Of a stretch of 64,000 nucleotides of DNA, positions 47,992-60,854 are shown piece by piece. This DNA comes from Phoronis australis (taxonomy: Eukaryota > Phoronida > Phoronidae). Location: NCBI GenBank assembly GCA_002633005.1, contig NMRA01000459.1, forward strand, positions 43,335-107,334. The letters run 5' to 3'. Made by a program: the position numbers and the translations under genes. The notes below the pieces were generated by a model that was not told the origin of the DNA, did not search any database, and was given only the letters and a program-made list of their open reading frames with translations. Within the stretch, counting starts at the first letter, position 1. Every line of letters starts with the position of its first letter.

Positions 47992-48223
47992 ATTCGTTTA
48001 AGAGCCCTTTGGGGCTTCATATCACACACAGTTACAATGACCCAGTGAGAGATCTGTTGTCATCAGATGACGCAATAATTAATTTTCATTCAGGTACGTG
48101 TAATCGGCTAAAAGTTTAACTTATATCGTCCTGTTCATTTTGCCGCAGGCTTAAGGTGTAAGCTTACATGTAACTAATGTTTATTCGAGGCGCGTAACTC
48201 TTCGTCTGCAGCGGTCGCCTTAA

Positions 48224-49903
48224 AGGAGAATGCCACCAGATTTAATTAGTCTTTTTGCCGTCTTAATCGGTCTATATCCACATCGACTCGCATACGGTTG
48301 ATCTTACCTTGCCAAGAGGTGTCGCGTTAACCTGTGAGGAAGGTGAGAAACGGCGCCAGCGACGTCAGTGGTTCTTATGCAGAGTGAATGCCGCTATGTT
48401 GCGGTGCATCGTTCCCGCTTGTCCGAACTAAGCAGCTGCCAGGAAAGCGGGTATATCGTTTTTTTACTTCCTCGAGAGTCCGAAATGCTTAGGAAGTGGC
48501 TCATGGTAGTGAAGAATGAAATGTACGCTGTAAATAGCAAGTATGAGGCCGTGAAACATCTCCGTGTCTGTGGCCTGCAGACGTTCACAGTGCCTCACGA
48601 ATGCCGACTTACCAAATAACTCCTTACGTTTCGTTGTCTGAGCTTGTTGACGGAGCCTCTCTAGTATTTCTTCATCACTGTATTCGTGTTCGAATTGATA
48701 GCCTGTAAAACTTAACGATCCACCCGCGAAGTCGGGACTGATGAGCTCTAGCTCGTCCTAAGTCGGGATTGCGAGTTGCCATGTTGGTGTTTATTACTGA
48801 GCGTTCTGTTTCAAAATGAATTATTCTCACCCTAACCAGTACATATATAAGACTGAAACAAAGTCTGTCTCATTAGATGCAATTTGTGATGCCTTTGGAG
48901 TGTTCGTGAGTGCAAATAATTTGGGGAGCCAGCAATGAATAAATCACTGCGTAACCGGCTTTAGGCACAATAAAACTAATTAACGGGACACCGAGGCCGT
49001 GTGAGCTCATGCCAATTTAGTGTTTGCCGGCAGAAACTGTTGTGAAGCAACTCGATTGCCATCCCACGGCCAGGCGTTAGGGGAATCTTTATTTACATTT
49101 ACATTACTCAAATAATGATTGTCAATGTACAACTTATGCCCTGACGGTGCTGTGGCTAAAGCGGAACCTGAATTCGCGGCCCCCGACGAGTAAGTAGACT
49201 CAGTTTCGTGGCTAATTCACCAACATAGTCACGTGAACATTACTTTAGCTCACTAGTATAGTTTTTTCGTGACTGGAAGTTTAGTTTCCACTGAACTTTG
49301 GCTGGTTTATGTTCGTGATGTCTGATCAGTTTCCGAGCCACTGGCCGGGATAATTACGAGTCAATCCGGCCGGCCGCGACGCTGGGGCCTGATCGGGCTC
49401 CGAGCCACTAGCCAGGATAACAAGCGTTTTGTGTTTAGAACTCAAAAATCACAAGCCTAAACAACACAGATCTAAGTTCTTCTGTCTGTATCTCACGGAA
49501 AATACTTCGAAATTATCTCCGAACACACCCTAAACTCCTGCTACGGACCTTATTGGCCTGCCGAACTTTGTAGGCTACGGTGTGACCAAATACCAATAAA
49601 TCCGTAAGAGCGAAATAAAACAACACATTTTCATAAGAACTCAGTGTATTTTTAAGGGTTTTACATCGAAGTTTGATGATTTATTGGTGTTAAACGATGA
49701 CTTCAAGCGATAAGCTGACACCAGTAACCCGTGTTGTGAACTGCTGAACAGACTGCGTGTGAAATCGATGACGTCATTGAATAATTTCAACACCTCCGTG
49801 TGCCGTCAGGTGTCAGGTAACGCAACAGTACGTGTCGTTATGGAGTAGAACTACTCGATCTAAATTGATTCAAATTAGGTTGTTTTTTGGGCTGCATGCT
49901 CCT
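48224..49903. mobile_element. TTAA-flanked DNA transposon, family K1, copy C (inverted)
   Basis: 1680-bp element, oriented opposite to copies A and B. Ends are AGGAGAATGCCAC and, read inward from the right, AGGAGCATGCAGC. TTAA is intact on both sides (48220-48223, 49904-49907). Body sequence follows copy B closely in reverse. It carries a THAP-like frame at 48368-48619 (plus) and the opposed conserved acidic frame near 48618-48770 (minus). Confidence 0.9.
48368..48619 (+). pseudogene. THAP-like domain relic, copy C
   Basis: Same frame as in copy B: YIVFLLPRESEMLRKWL, then KYEAVKHLRVCGL. The final His is changed to Gln (CGLQ), and the second metal Cys is Arg (VHRSRL). The finger is therefore doubly damaged here. 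Pro and Trp of the core are kept. The frame begins about 145 bp inside the element's left end and reads inward, the counterpart of the position in copies A and B. Confidence 0.6.
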
Positions 49904-49907
49904 TTAA

Positions 49908-51519
49908 TACAATCCTGTCACAAACAAACAACACTAGACGAATAACACCAACCAAACTACTACGTCAAGGTCCTCTGTTAAAAGTAATATAACAAACGCC
50001 ATTTTGTTCGCTGATGCATTTGATCAAATATCTTAAGACATTACTATACTCGTCGTATATCGCTTAAAAAAACAGATGATGCATTTTATCAACATTGCCC
50101 GTCTAACTCAGGTGGACGCCTAACATAGTGATTGCGTGCTTCAGCAAAGCGTAAACCGCAAGGCATGCTGAGATGTCTGAAAGGTGTTAAAAATATATCA
50201 ATAAATTAGGAAACGATGTTGCAGAACGGGTGAGCCAGTCTGCAGCAGGAAATCACAGTTTTTTTTTTCGTTCTACAGGCAGTCATAACTTTACTTTGTT
50301 TGTGTTAAGTGAAAGAGGCAACGCAGAGTTCAAAAGAGGTATACCTTGTCTGAAGAGAATTGTCAAGGCAGCGAAAATTAAGTAGGCCTACTGGTTGTTT
50401 ACGTTTGAAATTGCCTAAAACAAGTTAGTCTCCTTCAGGGCTTATTACGCCTAGAGAGTTTCTTCCTAAAAAGATTCGCAGCACCATTTGATAACGAGGA
50501 ATACTTATACATGTATACTCGTAGGAAAAAGTAAAAATATTGCGGGTGGAGATTGTCACAAACTAATTTGCCTTCTGCAGATATTCGTACAAGTAGTCCC
50601 AAATTTCAGATTCTTCCTTATCGTCACCACTTCCAACCCCCTGGTCGTCGACAATTCCGTTCCTCACCACCGCCATAGGCGTGCCGAATTCACTTTTTCG
50701 GGGGGGGGGGTATGGTACCCCTATTTATGAGGAATAGTCACTTTTAGACCGGAACTCATTTACGTATGTCATGCGCTTAAGGTAATGCTTTTGACCCGGC
50801 TTAGACGAAATATCAAAATCACTCATGAGGGGCGAGGATTTAAAAGAAATGTAAGAAACTTCTACCGCGAGCCGCAGAATTGCGAGAATACGAGGATAAT
50901 AAACGGGACATCGTCATTTTCGGTTGTAGTTTCGTCTATTCATAGAATGTAAATAAGAACCCAACTCAGACGGGCCAGATTATTGGGGTCATGCATGTCG
51001 CTGGAGGTATATGCACACTTTGAATTAGCCATTCGCTGGTTGCTTGATACACTGCAGATGCAGGTCCCGTCAGAAAAACTTTATTGAAACACGGCTACCC
51101 AAGTCTTTGGTGGCTACCTTCCCCTGGGATGGGGAGGGGGGGGGCAAATGACTTAGAACTTACCAAAGTTTATCAACATACGTCAAAATTTACCAAAACA
51201 CCAATTGATTTTTTAGAGGATTATATCGGATGGAACTCATCTGCTACACTTTGGTGCTGGGTGGAAGGCGACATAGTTGTTATGAAGGAGGTTCGATGTC
51301 CATTTAAGTTCAATGAACCATTATCAATTTGTTTCAAGACTGCTAAAGATGTGAATTAATTTATTTTTGAAAAACTATGCAACAATTTTCTCGGAATTTT
51401 TCGAATGTTACCATTTAGGATTAAGAGCGATTTTTGAGAGTCACAAACATTTTTAAGTCTGCTCTGTACCAGTTTTGAGTACATCTAAACCTACTGTCCA
51501 CTTCCAACAGTTATGTTCT
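49908..51519. other. No gene recognised
   Basis: Includes a poly-T run near 50263 and a poly-G run near 50701. The frame at 51084-51359 has no identifiable domain. Confidence 0.45.
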
Positions 51520-51625
51520 TTTTGTCCTCATGTCCATTTTGGACTACTATGTCCATTTTGGCCCATTGTGTCCATTTTGACCAACTATTACCCATTTTTA
51601 CCTGTTGGAACCATTTTCGAACTTG
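51520..51625. repeat. Degenerate 17-19 bp tandem repeat
   Basis: About five or six decayed units around tgtccattttgg..cac/tat: tgtccattttggactacta, tgtccattttggcccattg, tgtccattttgaccaacta, then increasingly diverged copies. Confidence 0.65.
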
Positions 51626-53689
51626 AATTTATTTTTTCACCATTAGTAATGAAATAATTTGTATTTTACATGTAATGAGTTAAAATTGGCACAACTGGTC
51701 AACATGGAATTGGTAAGTCTTGACTCCATTTCAACCCATTTTTTTCGATTATTTTGTAGTACAGGTACTCACTTTGAAAGAGCTCTAATACGCTCGTTTC
51801 AAAAGTTTTGCCGCATTAGTTCTATGGGTTGGCTCTAACAATATAAAATACTGGCTTTCAAAGACCTCTGATAGCTTAATTAAAAACTTTGATTTAGTGA
51901 AAATGTTTCTTTGTACAATATGAGGTGAAGGTACTATCCTCTGGCTTGTCAAGGCTGGCATGTCATTTTATACGCTGAGCATGGCCCCAAGGAATATTCC
52001 ACCTGAGTAAGGAACAAGCTGACTCCAAATGCATAGTGGTTTAAATAAAAGATGAATTATTTGGACGGAACGAGTTTTATAGACCCTTTAATGATGCATA
52101 GTCTCATTAAATTGTGAATATGCAAATGAAGTACTACTTTACAAACAACCCCGGGTCTCGGCCTCCAGTGTGCTGAAAACTATCCGGAAACCTTTTACTA
52201 TTTCAATTTTACGAAAGTCTCATTTTGCGAGACTATTTTTGTGTAAATGAGTAAGTGGTAATATTTGGTCAAGGCGGACAAACACCCGATGCCGGTCACA
52301 AAAAAATGATATCTGGCTCACTCGACCGACACTCCTCACAGTGACCACAACGAAAGCATTCGTTCTGTAATTTCAATTTGCCGTCATCTTGGACATTTTG
52401 CGTCTCTAGTAGCGCAAATTCTAGGTATCTGCACACACTTATGGTCCACATTTCTAAGGACGACACGAGAATCTCTCGAAAACCCCCACAGTATTGTCGT
52501 TACCCTAATGAAACAAGGCACAGTTTTTAAGATTTGTTTATTTCATTATCAAATAACGATTGCGTAAAAATTGGAATTACAAGGGTTTTTATACGTTGAC
52601 ATTTCTTTTCAAGTGTATCAGTGGTGGTGTTTTCTTCAAAACTGCAATTTATTTACAAATTGTTTTATTTCCTGATTATACTTGTGCACACAGTTCTCCA
52701 GGAAGTCAGGTGACGCTTGTTACACATTTAAATATTCCCGCGCTTAATGAGACATAGCATCGTTAACAAACTGTTATGTTATCATTCATCTATGTGTCAC
52801 CAAAATGTTTCTTGTTAATCTATTTAGGGCAAAAAAGAATTGTATATCCAAAATCAACAATTGCAAATATAATTGATGAAAGAAATTAATCTTACACATC
52901 AAAAAAAAAAAAACAAAAGAAAAGAAATAAACAGGTAAGAAAAACAAAATTTCTATTTCAATTGAATGCTTCGAGACTTTCAAAGCGAGTCTCTGAGGAA
53001 GTCCGGCCCTCGTGTTTGATCATCGGCCAACAGGCTATAGCATCGGCTATCGCGTTTTGGGTCCGGAGTGAGGCCAACCCATTTTGAAGTCCAGACAAAA
53101 CGTTTGATCACCGGCCACTTGGTTTTGCAGTCCAGCCGACTGGTTTGAAGTCCGATCAAGTGGTTTAATTGAAGTCCGACTAATTGTTGATTCCTTTTGA
53201 CTTGGCAAAGAAAAACAGGCCAAGAAACTATACTTAGTGTGGCTACGCCTGCTTCTTTTATTCTGCTCACGTGATCTCCACGTGTCAGCGTAGTGTTAAA
53301 GGCAAATAGCCACTCTTCTTTAATTGTTGGGTATAATTTTTGCTTTAATTACATTGTTTTCGGGGAAATTATCCGGTAAGTGGAAATTAAACGTTTAGAG
53401 TCAGAGTACAAGAAGCTCGCAGAATCCAAAACAAACGAAACAAACTCTCGGTGACGATTCTGTTATGCAAAAGTGGTATGGCCGCGACAACGTTTCTATA
53501 AGTTAGGCTACAGCAGACGCCATTATATCATGTGCCAATACATGTCATATGGCCGCGCGGGCTAAAGTGGCTGATATGTACCCTTATTCCTCATTACCTT
53601 TTTTAAGATGGTGTTCTGGTTATTTTATGGAATGGCAGACTATTTGTTGGGAACGCGTTTATAAACAACCAAGGCACTTGAATTGTGTG
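51626..53689. other. No gene recognised
   Basis: At 52990-53165 a loosely repeated theme (tttgatca.cggcca..tggttttg.agtcc) hints at an old local repeat. No gene recognised. Confidence 0.4.
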
Positions 53690-53760
53690 CATGGGCGGCG
53701 CAACACTGAAGAAAGTGGAGGGGCTATAGCTCCCAACCCCCTTTGGTGCGCCGCCCATGG
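53690..53760. mobile_element. Palindromic MITE, family M2, single copy
   Basis: About 70 bp bounded by catgggcggcgcaacac and its near inverse ggtgcgccgcccatg, with gaggggctatagct in the middle. Opposite orientation to the tandem pair at 46858-47001. No clear target duplication. Confidence 0.8.
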
Positions 53761-55564
53761 TGTTAAATTTGTTGGCACATATCACTACACGAAAGATTCG
53801 TCATGTTTTAAGCTATCAATGCACTAAAGTTTTTAAAATAGTTTACGTGTCAGTCCAAAAATATAGTCGAGGCCCCGGCCCATTACAGTAGTCCTCATGT
53901 TGTTCATTTGTAGACGCGATGCTGAAACTATGTTCTGCTGTAGAATGAAACTTCACTAGTACTAGTACGAATGTTTATTGTAGATGAAGTTTGGTTTAGT
54001 GACTAAAGGGAATTCAACAATTTAGGTTGAAGGTGAACCCATATGGCCTCATTTACTTTTCTGACGGAAAATTCATACTGACTCCTAATGTGTCTAGTAC
54101 ACATGCGAACTTGGTGTGTATGTTTTATTCACAAAATGCAATCGATTTCATTGTAGAATGGACCTATTTCATTGCAATGTTCTATCGAGAACGTATTCGT
54201 GCACCATTACTGTCATCCACTATGTTACTTTAAGAAAATGAAATATCTAAGAAAATGGGTAATTCTACAAATAACAGCAAATTTAAAACGTGAAAATTAC
54301 TCAGGTAAGTAAGGTTATCGAAGTTAATGCAAGCACAACGTTGGGGGTAAAACACGAGAAGGGCACTGGGATTACCTTTCGGGTTCACTTCGTTCCTTTC
54401 CGTGCATAAATTTTTCGCATTCGATTGGTCACCTTTGATAAAATCAAGCTCCAGCGCGTGACCTTTGTTCATAATTGATAACTTTTCGATTACAAACGAT
54501 CGTCTATTTCAATGCATTCGAAATAGCAGAGGACGATCTCAATGACGTGTTCGCACGCCCATTGGAAACCCGTACCTTAAAAATTCCATTAGCAAATTAG
54601 GACAAAAATCTAAGTTCCAAATCAAATAGATAGCATATCCATCTGTTCGAACGTGTTCTTATTGTTTAAAGATATAAATTGGATAATACATATGTAGTTC
54701 GAGCAGAGGTGGTCGCAGCTGTGTTCGCGAGTCTGAATGCTATCACAGTTAGCGCCACCTGTCTACGTCGGATATTCTTTCATCATTGATGCTCCTTTTG
54801 TGTAAAGTTAAACCGTGAAAAATATCCTTTGTAGGCCTGTTCATGGCTGTACTTCCGTTCCCGAATGCACTTCTTGTTTAAACTAAACATGACGTCAGCT
54901 GCTTTTTGAAGGTCAATGAAGTACTACTTTTCTGTGCGGGCCGTCATGCGCAGTGCCCGTTTGAATAACTAACGAAGAAGTAATTCATAAAAAAAATCAA
55001 TTGCGTGTTTGTGCGTACCACAGATAAACAAATGAAAACGCTGGATAATATATATCAAGTACAGGGTATCTGAACCTAATATCACCAAGTTCAAGAACCT
55101 TTTCTTAAAGGTAAAATGTGTTTGTATACCACTATGTAATCATTGACTCACAAGCCCAATGGCCTGGGTGTATTTTTTAAATTCTAAGTTAACTGAGTTG
55201 TTTAAATTTAAGCACATGCCACTTTAATGTACAAATATAATACTGGGCAACTCAAAATACCTCACCAAGTACAGGGCATCTTGATTCAGCCAATAGTGAG
55301 GATTTTGTTCTAATTTTAAAATTCTAAGAAAAAATGTCATACCGACACACAAACAACAAAACATTCCAATCAGGGCGATCAAAAGCGTTCACAAGAAGAT
55401 ACATTTCAGATTAACATGTTATCATGAAAAATGACGAATTGTACTTAATTTCCACAGGAGTTTTACTTTTATCGACACCCCTTAGCAACACGTCACGAAC
55501 GAGTGGAAGCATCCATTCAAGTTCTCCAATTAACTGAGTGTATGCCACCAGTAAACACTGATAG
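53761..55564. other. No gene recognised
   Basis: Short unsupported frames only. Confidence 0.4.
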
Positions 55565-55800
55565 ACCTGGGTTATGTTGCATAGACCGCAAGACAGTAGC
55601 TAGCACTCGTGGCTAAAAGTCTTCACTTATGAAACGGAAATACTTAATTCAATCCCATAATTCAACTTCGCCCACCAATCACTGAAAGCGGCAACCATTT
55701 TGCTATAGAGGTTAGTAAGATCCCAAGCATACATGTTCATGTATTCGCGAAAAGCTAATTTTTCACTCGCGTGATTTTGTGAAGCCTTGCGAGATCTTGC
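55565..55800. repeat. Interspersed repeat, family R2, copy 2
   Basis: Diverged copy of 29885-30160, same orientation. Shared blocks include gcaagacagt, atggaa/atgaaacgga, aattcaatcccata.ttcaac and ccaccaatcact. Confidence 0.6.
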
Positions 55801-57356
55801 TTCAATTGCAAGAAACTTGGTTTACTAAGCCAGGGTGGGTCGGTGCGGGTAAAGAATGACCAGTGTTAGTCGACTAATTTTGCCCAACCAATAACTGCTT
55901 TCAGGAACCGTATCTCTCAAGAGCCTCTCTTGACCATGGCAAAAATAACAGAAAATAACAAAATGAAAATGGGTTTGATCGGAAAATTAGAACACTCGAT
56001 CAATCAGTCCAGTGAACAACTTGAAATACTCAGTTCAAAGTCAAGCGAGTCCTGTGAAATCTCGGGACCCAAAGTTTGGCACAAGAAAGCACGAATCACG
56101 CGCAAGCCTGAGCGTTGGCAATCCAGTTTCTTAAGTTCTATAATTGTGAAAATGGAGGTAATCGGTCAAAATTAGACATAATGGGTCAAAAAGACATAAA
56201 TAGTCATAATGGCGTAATTGTTAGCGCACTCATTTATTTCTAGCACAGATGGTGTAATGGGGTGAGTGATACTTTCTTATTTTCACCAACAGTGATTTTT
56301 TTCTATATGTTGCCACAATGGCAAGCGTCACTACGTTCTTCCTCCCACTCGCCATTTTCACCCTCGTCATTCTCACTGTCATATAGAGGGCGCTACGTAG
56401 TTCTGTGGCGTGTTTCACTAAAAGGTCGACACTTTAAAGACGTTTATTAATGAGAATTTACTCAATACCATGCGACAAAGGCTCCAAATTATTATCGTTT
56501 AAATCACATCCGTGTGAGAAACTAACGGCCGCTTGCATGAAGCAGTCCCAATAGGCACTCCGCTTTGTCCCTTAAGTTTCCAGCGCATTTGTAGACTTTG
56601 TTTACGGACTAATGTTATTAGCCTTTGGCTAAAGCATGCTTTTTATTTAAACCTATTGCAGCTTATCCTCTATAAATAAAGTTTATCATTACTATTACTA
56701 TTACTATTATTATTCATTACGGTAAATGTTCTAATTTTTCGTCGCTTTAACTTTAATATGAACTTTGTTTTACTTGTGACATTTTGTAAGTAACATGAAG
56801 TATTCAACGTAGAGTTTACCATGGATTCGTTGTTACCTCTTACTTTGAGCTCGCGAACCGTTTAGACACGTACATGTATTCTGTTAATTTAGAAGGATTT
56901 CGAAGAATACCGCCAACACGTTATTGGAAATGTATTTTGTTTTTCGCCCATATATGGCTTGTCGATGCAGACAAAGATTGTAATTAGGTTTGGGTACATG
57001 TATATCAACGAAAATGGAAATCTTCAAAAGCAGAGACTAATTAAAATATTCGTAAATTAGGTACTTCACTAAATACTTTGTCTAGATATTTGTAGATTCA
57101 AACTGCAAGTCAGCGGGATACCCATCCTGTAAAAATCTAGCTTTTGGAACTCCTTGCAAAAGAGAAATGGTACAGAAGTGGGAAAAATATGATGAAATTG
57201 AATAATGGCTTATTGTACATTTATAGCTATATAAGGCGAATCAAGTCATTAAACCGCGTTAATTGCGCCACTTTCTTTCAACGAGAATCGCCATTTAATA
57301 TGTAATCCGCTGTCAACATCAAAATTATTATCCACCGATGATGGAAAGGAACAATT
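55801..57356. other. No gene recognised; probable 3' flank of the SLC3 gene
   Basis: Contains an att-act triplet run near 56690-56715. Sequence just below 57357 should be the 3' UTR of the minus-strand SLC3 gene. No canonical AATAAA was seen close to the stop on that strand. Confidence 0.45.
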
Positions 57357-57573
57357 CTAATTTGCTAAGTAGGGCAGAACATAATTCCATTGGAAAACCA
57401 CTCCATCTCCAGGTTGAAGAGCGGCTTTGTCTATTGTGATTGACAGCAGTTCCTGACGCGTAGCAACAACCACCAAAGCAGCGTCTTTTGCGTCTTTTGG
57501 AACGAATGCGTTTTCCGGGTTCGTGAAATCGACCGCAACACTTTCATTTCCGAAGTTAATAGTAACCAAGAAC
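57357..57573 (-). CDS. SLC3 heavy chain (4F2hc-like), terminal exon
   Basis: Last coding exon of an SLC3-family gene, the single-pass glycoprotein that pairs with a light-chain amino-acid transporter and carries it to the plasma membrane. A pyrimidine-rich acceptor (attacag) precedes 57573. The previous exon's two leftover bases plus G make Arg, giving KRFLVTINFG. The exon encodes FLVTINFGNESVAVDF, then PENAFVP, then LLSITIDKAALQPGDGVVFQ and a stop after PYLAN. This is the C-terminal beta-sandwich domain of GH13-like proteins. FLVtiNFG and the ending with PGDGVVFQW line up with the equivalent segments of vertebrate 4F2hc. The gene as a whole spans 57357 to beyond 64000 on the minus strand, with four exons visible here. 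Confidence 0.92.
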
Positions 57574-57788
57574 CTGTAATTATATTGAAATAGATAAATC
57601 ACAAAATTTGTCTTTGGAACGTCTTCAAAGTTTACACCATACAGAAAATAGAATAAGAAAGTTACGGTAGCTCTGTTTTGTTTTAGGTGGAAAAGCAGCA
57701 ATTACTTTAATCGTCAGCGGTACAACACGTCAACAATTGGGTCGAGTGGTCCTGACGTACTAATTGGTTCCTACGGTTTAATTTTTAC

Positions 57789-57946
57789 CTCTTTTCTCCA
57801 TCCCATGTACGGAAGAATGAGAGGACGTTGTCATTTCGGCTGACGAATGTGATATTTCTGTTTCTGAGACCGCCATCTTGGCGCAAGCGCCCAAGCCCCT
57901 TGAAAATGTTCAGCGGAGAAAAGTCGTATTGCTCTTGAGTTTCAAC
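57789..57946 (-). CDS. SLC3 heavy chain (4F2hc-like), penultimate exon
   Basis: The acceptor tttttatag lies before 57946 and the donor AG|GTAAAA after 57789. Phase 0 in, phase 2 out. The exon encodes VETQEQYDFSPLNIFKGLGR, then RLRQDGGLRNRNITFV and NDNVLSFFRTWDGEKR. The pattern leading into FFRTWDGEKR-FLVTINFG mirrors the 4F2hc segment where an aromatic-rich strand and an R-W-D turn precede FLVxLNFG. This is the helix after the barrel plus the first strands of the C-terminal domain. Codon joins with both neighbouring exons are exact. Confidence 0.9.
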
Positions 57947-58568
57947 CTATAAAAATAAAAAAATAACTGCCACTGCAATTTCTACTGTTTTCACAAAAAT
58001 CTCATTGAACGACAGAGATGTGAGGCAATCGGGAGGCCAACAATCAATATATCCAACTTGTGAAGATACTGGCCGCTGGTACATGTAGCACCAAATCTAA
58101 CCTTTGAATTCTCTGACTAACTTTGCCATCTGTCCATAAAGATTTAAGCTTTATTGACAGCCAAATAACCCAATAAAATATCTACTTCCAGCTGAAGGTG
58201 TGCTGAATGGACACATACCTTTAGTTGAAAACGTTAATTGTTGACTTACACTTTGGACAATCAGCCAAACAGTCACTGTTGTTAATTTTGACCTTAAAAT
58301 GACTTCCACGTCATTAGGTCATTGCCACGTTTAGCGCGCCGATTGCTAGAAACACATTGACGTCAGTGAAACATGGTCAGCAATTGTATCATGTAACGAA
58401 CAACGTCAGTGAACTGAAAACTTGGCAACCTGTGACATGTCGGGTATAATTAATACGCGCCGGTCAAATATCGTACAGTATACACGTAGCCGAATCGCTC
58501 TTTCCCAACCACACAGAAGCTTCTCGCCGAGCTGTCCAGCACGGCGTGTACATTATAAATGAACCCAC

Positions 58569-58634
58569 CGTGTCATTACGCTCAGCTGACTCAGTACTGT
58601 TCCATTTCATCAAAATTCCATCAATGTCCTTACC
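58569..58634 (-). CDS. SLC3 heavy chain, 66-bp exon
   Basis: Small exon of 22 codons, phase 0 at both ends. A good acceptor precedes 58634 (branch-like ctgaac, then cttttctattgttttag) and a GTGGGT donor follows 58569. It encodes GKDIDGILMKWNSTES, then AERNDT. The motif IDGILMKWN-ST occupies the place of the PVMLWDES segment of 4F2hc (PMQWDxS in rBAT and alpha-glucosidases). The junction NDT|VETQEQ corresponds to 4F2hc NMT-V. The Gln and Asp of the glucosidase motif are replaced, in line with a non-enzymatic heavy chain. It was too short for simple ORF detection; the support is the splice signals plus phase. Confidence 0.78.
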
Positions 58635-59254
58635 CTAAAACAATAGAAAAGTTCAGTATCATTATATATTAATTTGCTTACGCATTTCTGTCATTTCATT
58701 TTACGCAAGAACGCGCTTTGACACAGGTCCACAAAACGTTGAACCCAGAGATGATGAACAACAGCACGCGTTAGTGCTGTAAACAGTAATAATACAGAGA
58801 GATAATGGTTTTCTTTCTTAGTTAAGATTACCACGACTCAAAACATATCGTGTGCACCACCACTGTCGTTGTCAACTATCAGTGTGCAGTAGGTCGATTT
58901 ATCTAAATCGAGTATTGCTTAGTCCGTAATTAGTATTGAAAAGTGCGTTTATTACTTGGGAACCGTTTTTGATATTGCCAGAACAAACATTTGTATATAA
59001 TATGTTGAAATACATGTAGTTAGTTATGCTTCTGGCACTGCATGATTGTGGGGGGCCAAGCCAAGAATAGCAACTTGTTACCGAAAAGTTTGTTGACAAC
59101 ATATCGGTGCTCTTTTGTGCCCCAGGCTGGGCTCATCGACTAAAAAGGTACGCCATTATCAATTTCAGCAAAGATCTCATGTTTTTATTTCAGAAACTTA
59201 TCATTTTGAATGACATATTCTTATTAGGCATACATTGATTTTCAAAAGTGGGGC

Positions 59255-59425
59255 CGCTTGTATTCATATAGGAGGCCTCATCTGAAGGCGGCCAAAAAGA
59301 AGGTCGCGTGATATTAATTTAGTGCACACACCAAGCGGCCAAAAAGCGAGGCTCCTTGTATTAATATTGTTAATACAGGAGCCCCGCTCTTACTGGTCTT
59401 CAGGCGCGGCTCCTATATTAATGTA
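59255..59425. repeat. Cluster of inverted and direct GGCTCCT..TATTAAT motifs
   Basis: A hairpin at 59348-59384 pairs GGCTCCTTGTATTAA with TTAATACAGGAGCC, leaving one unpaired T and a loop of a few bases. The same motif recurs inverted as ccgcttgtattcatataggaggcctc near 59266 and direct as gcggctcctatattaatg near 59403. No function assigned. Confidence 0.7.
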
Positions 59426-60223
59426 AAGGCTTCACGTCTGTTATAATCAGAATAAGTGATCAAAATAATAATCTTTGTTTGGAAAGCTGCACAAGAGTAG
59501 CCTAAGCAAGATTTGAAACGCCAGGATAATTTGCTAAGCGATGAGTGAAAAAGCAAATCTCGTATCATTTTTGATGTCTCTGAAAGATTTTATATCAGTA
59601 ATTACCTAAACAATACCAAACCATGGACTAGAATTAAAAAAGACAAAACTTAGTATGTAGGCTTTTTGGCCTAAAACGCTTGATTGTTTATAATGGTTTA
59701 GTTTCAAGTTTTCCGTAAAGAGGTCGCTAGCTTATTTGACATTAACGTTGGCATAAAAAATTTACAACACGTTTCGCATGCGTCAAGTAGGGTTTATACA
59801 TGAGAATTGATTATTGGATTTAATCATTTCCTTCATCCACATAATTTTCATGTACGAAGAACCCACATAATGTTTTCTGAAACAGATGGCAATTTCTAAC
59901 ATTGGGAAAAGTCAATAAATGAGGATCGATTCAGTTTCAATTGAGCATTACATTCTTTAAACTTTCGTATTTTGTATTTTGTCTAGTACAAATCCGAAAA
60001 AAGCATGAGGATCACCGAATTAGCTTTCCATAACATCCGTCTAAACAGATGCACCCCTGCAGAAATCTGTGGGTTACTGATAACACAACTCTAATTAACT
60101 TGATTGAAATCCCATTGCAAACGGGTTCATTTCGTTGCAGATGTAAGTTTTGCGTTTTAACGACGTAAATTGTTTCTCCAAGTTTAATGATATTCTAAAC
60201 ATGTATTCCTAGATTTTGTGTAC

Positions 60224-60383
60224 CAGTGGCGGATTTAGAGGGGGGGCCAAGGGGGTATGACCCCCCTCTAAAATTCACCTAGATTCCATTGGGCAGTTCG
60301 GGGGTGAGAATGTCTGAAGGGCAAAATCCTGGCCAATACTCTGCGACCCCCCCTCCTAACACATAATCCTGGATCCTCCCATG
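60224..60383. mobile_element. hAT-like MITE, family M1, copy 2
   Basis: Begins CAGTGGCGGATTTAGAG and ends with a decayed inverse (ctggatcctccc). The G-rich then C-rich body is inverse to 18872-19028. Left flank ttgtgtac and right flank atgtgtac differ by one base, suggesting an 8-bp target duplication as hAT elements make. Lies inside the SLC3 intron. Confidence 0.75.
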
Positions 60384-60854
60384 TGTACCCTACATTTTAA
60401 CGATTTCGCATGGCAAGAACTCACACCGTTATTTGTTTCTTTAATGTTTTATTTTGACGTATAAGGAGAAACCACCAGCTCTAAAATTACAAATTTGAAA
60501 ATGCACGCGTGCACGTGTTGGCAGTGTCACTTGAGTTGGAAGCGGAAATGGAATCCTGTCACAGTAAGGGATATAGCGAGGGCCTCCAAATTCTATTTCC
60601 GTTACTTTAGCTAGATAAACCGCGCAAAATGCAATTTTCAAAATGAAAAGTTTATGTTTTGATGTCTAACTTGTTGAGTTTGAACTATCTCGCTCTAATT
60701 AAACTCAAAATCTTGCTTGAGTTCCCTAATTGGCAAAATCCTGTAGTACCCTAAATAACCTAGTAATTGGAACTGCTTAAAATGGCAAAGAACGTGAAAA
60801 ACAAATTAAAGTGCATTATTCAAAGTGGTTATTTGACACTGAAATAAACGTCCA

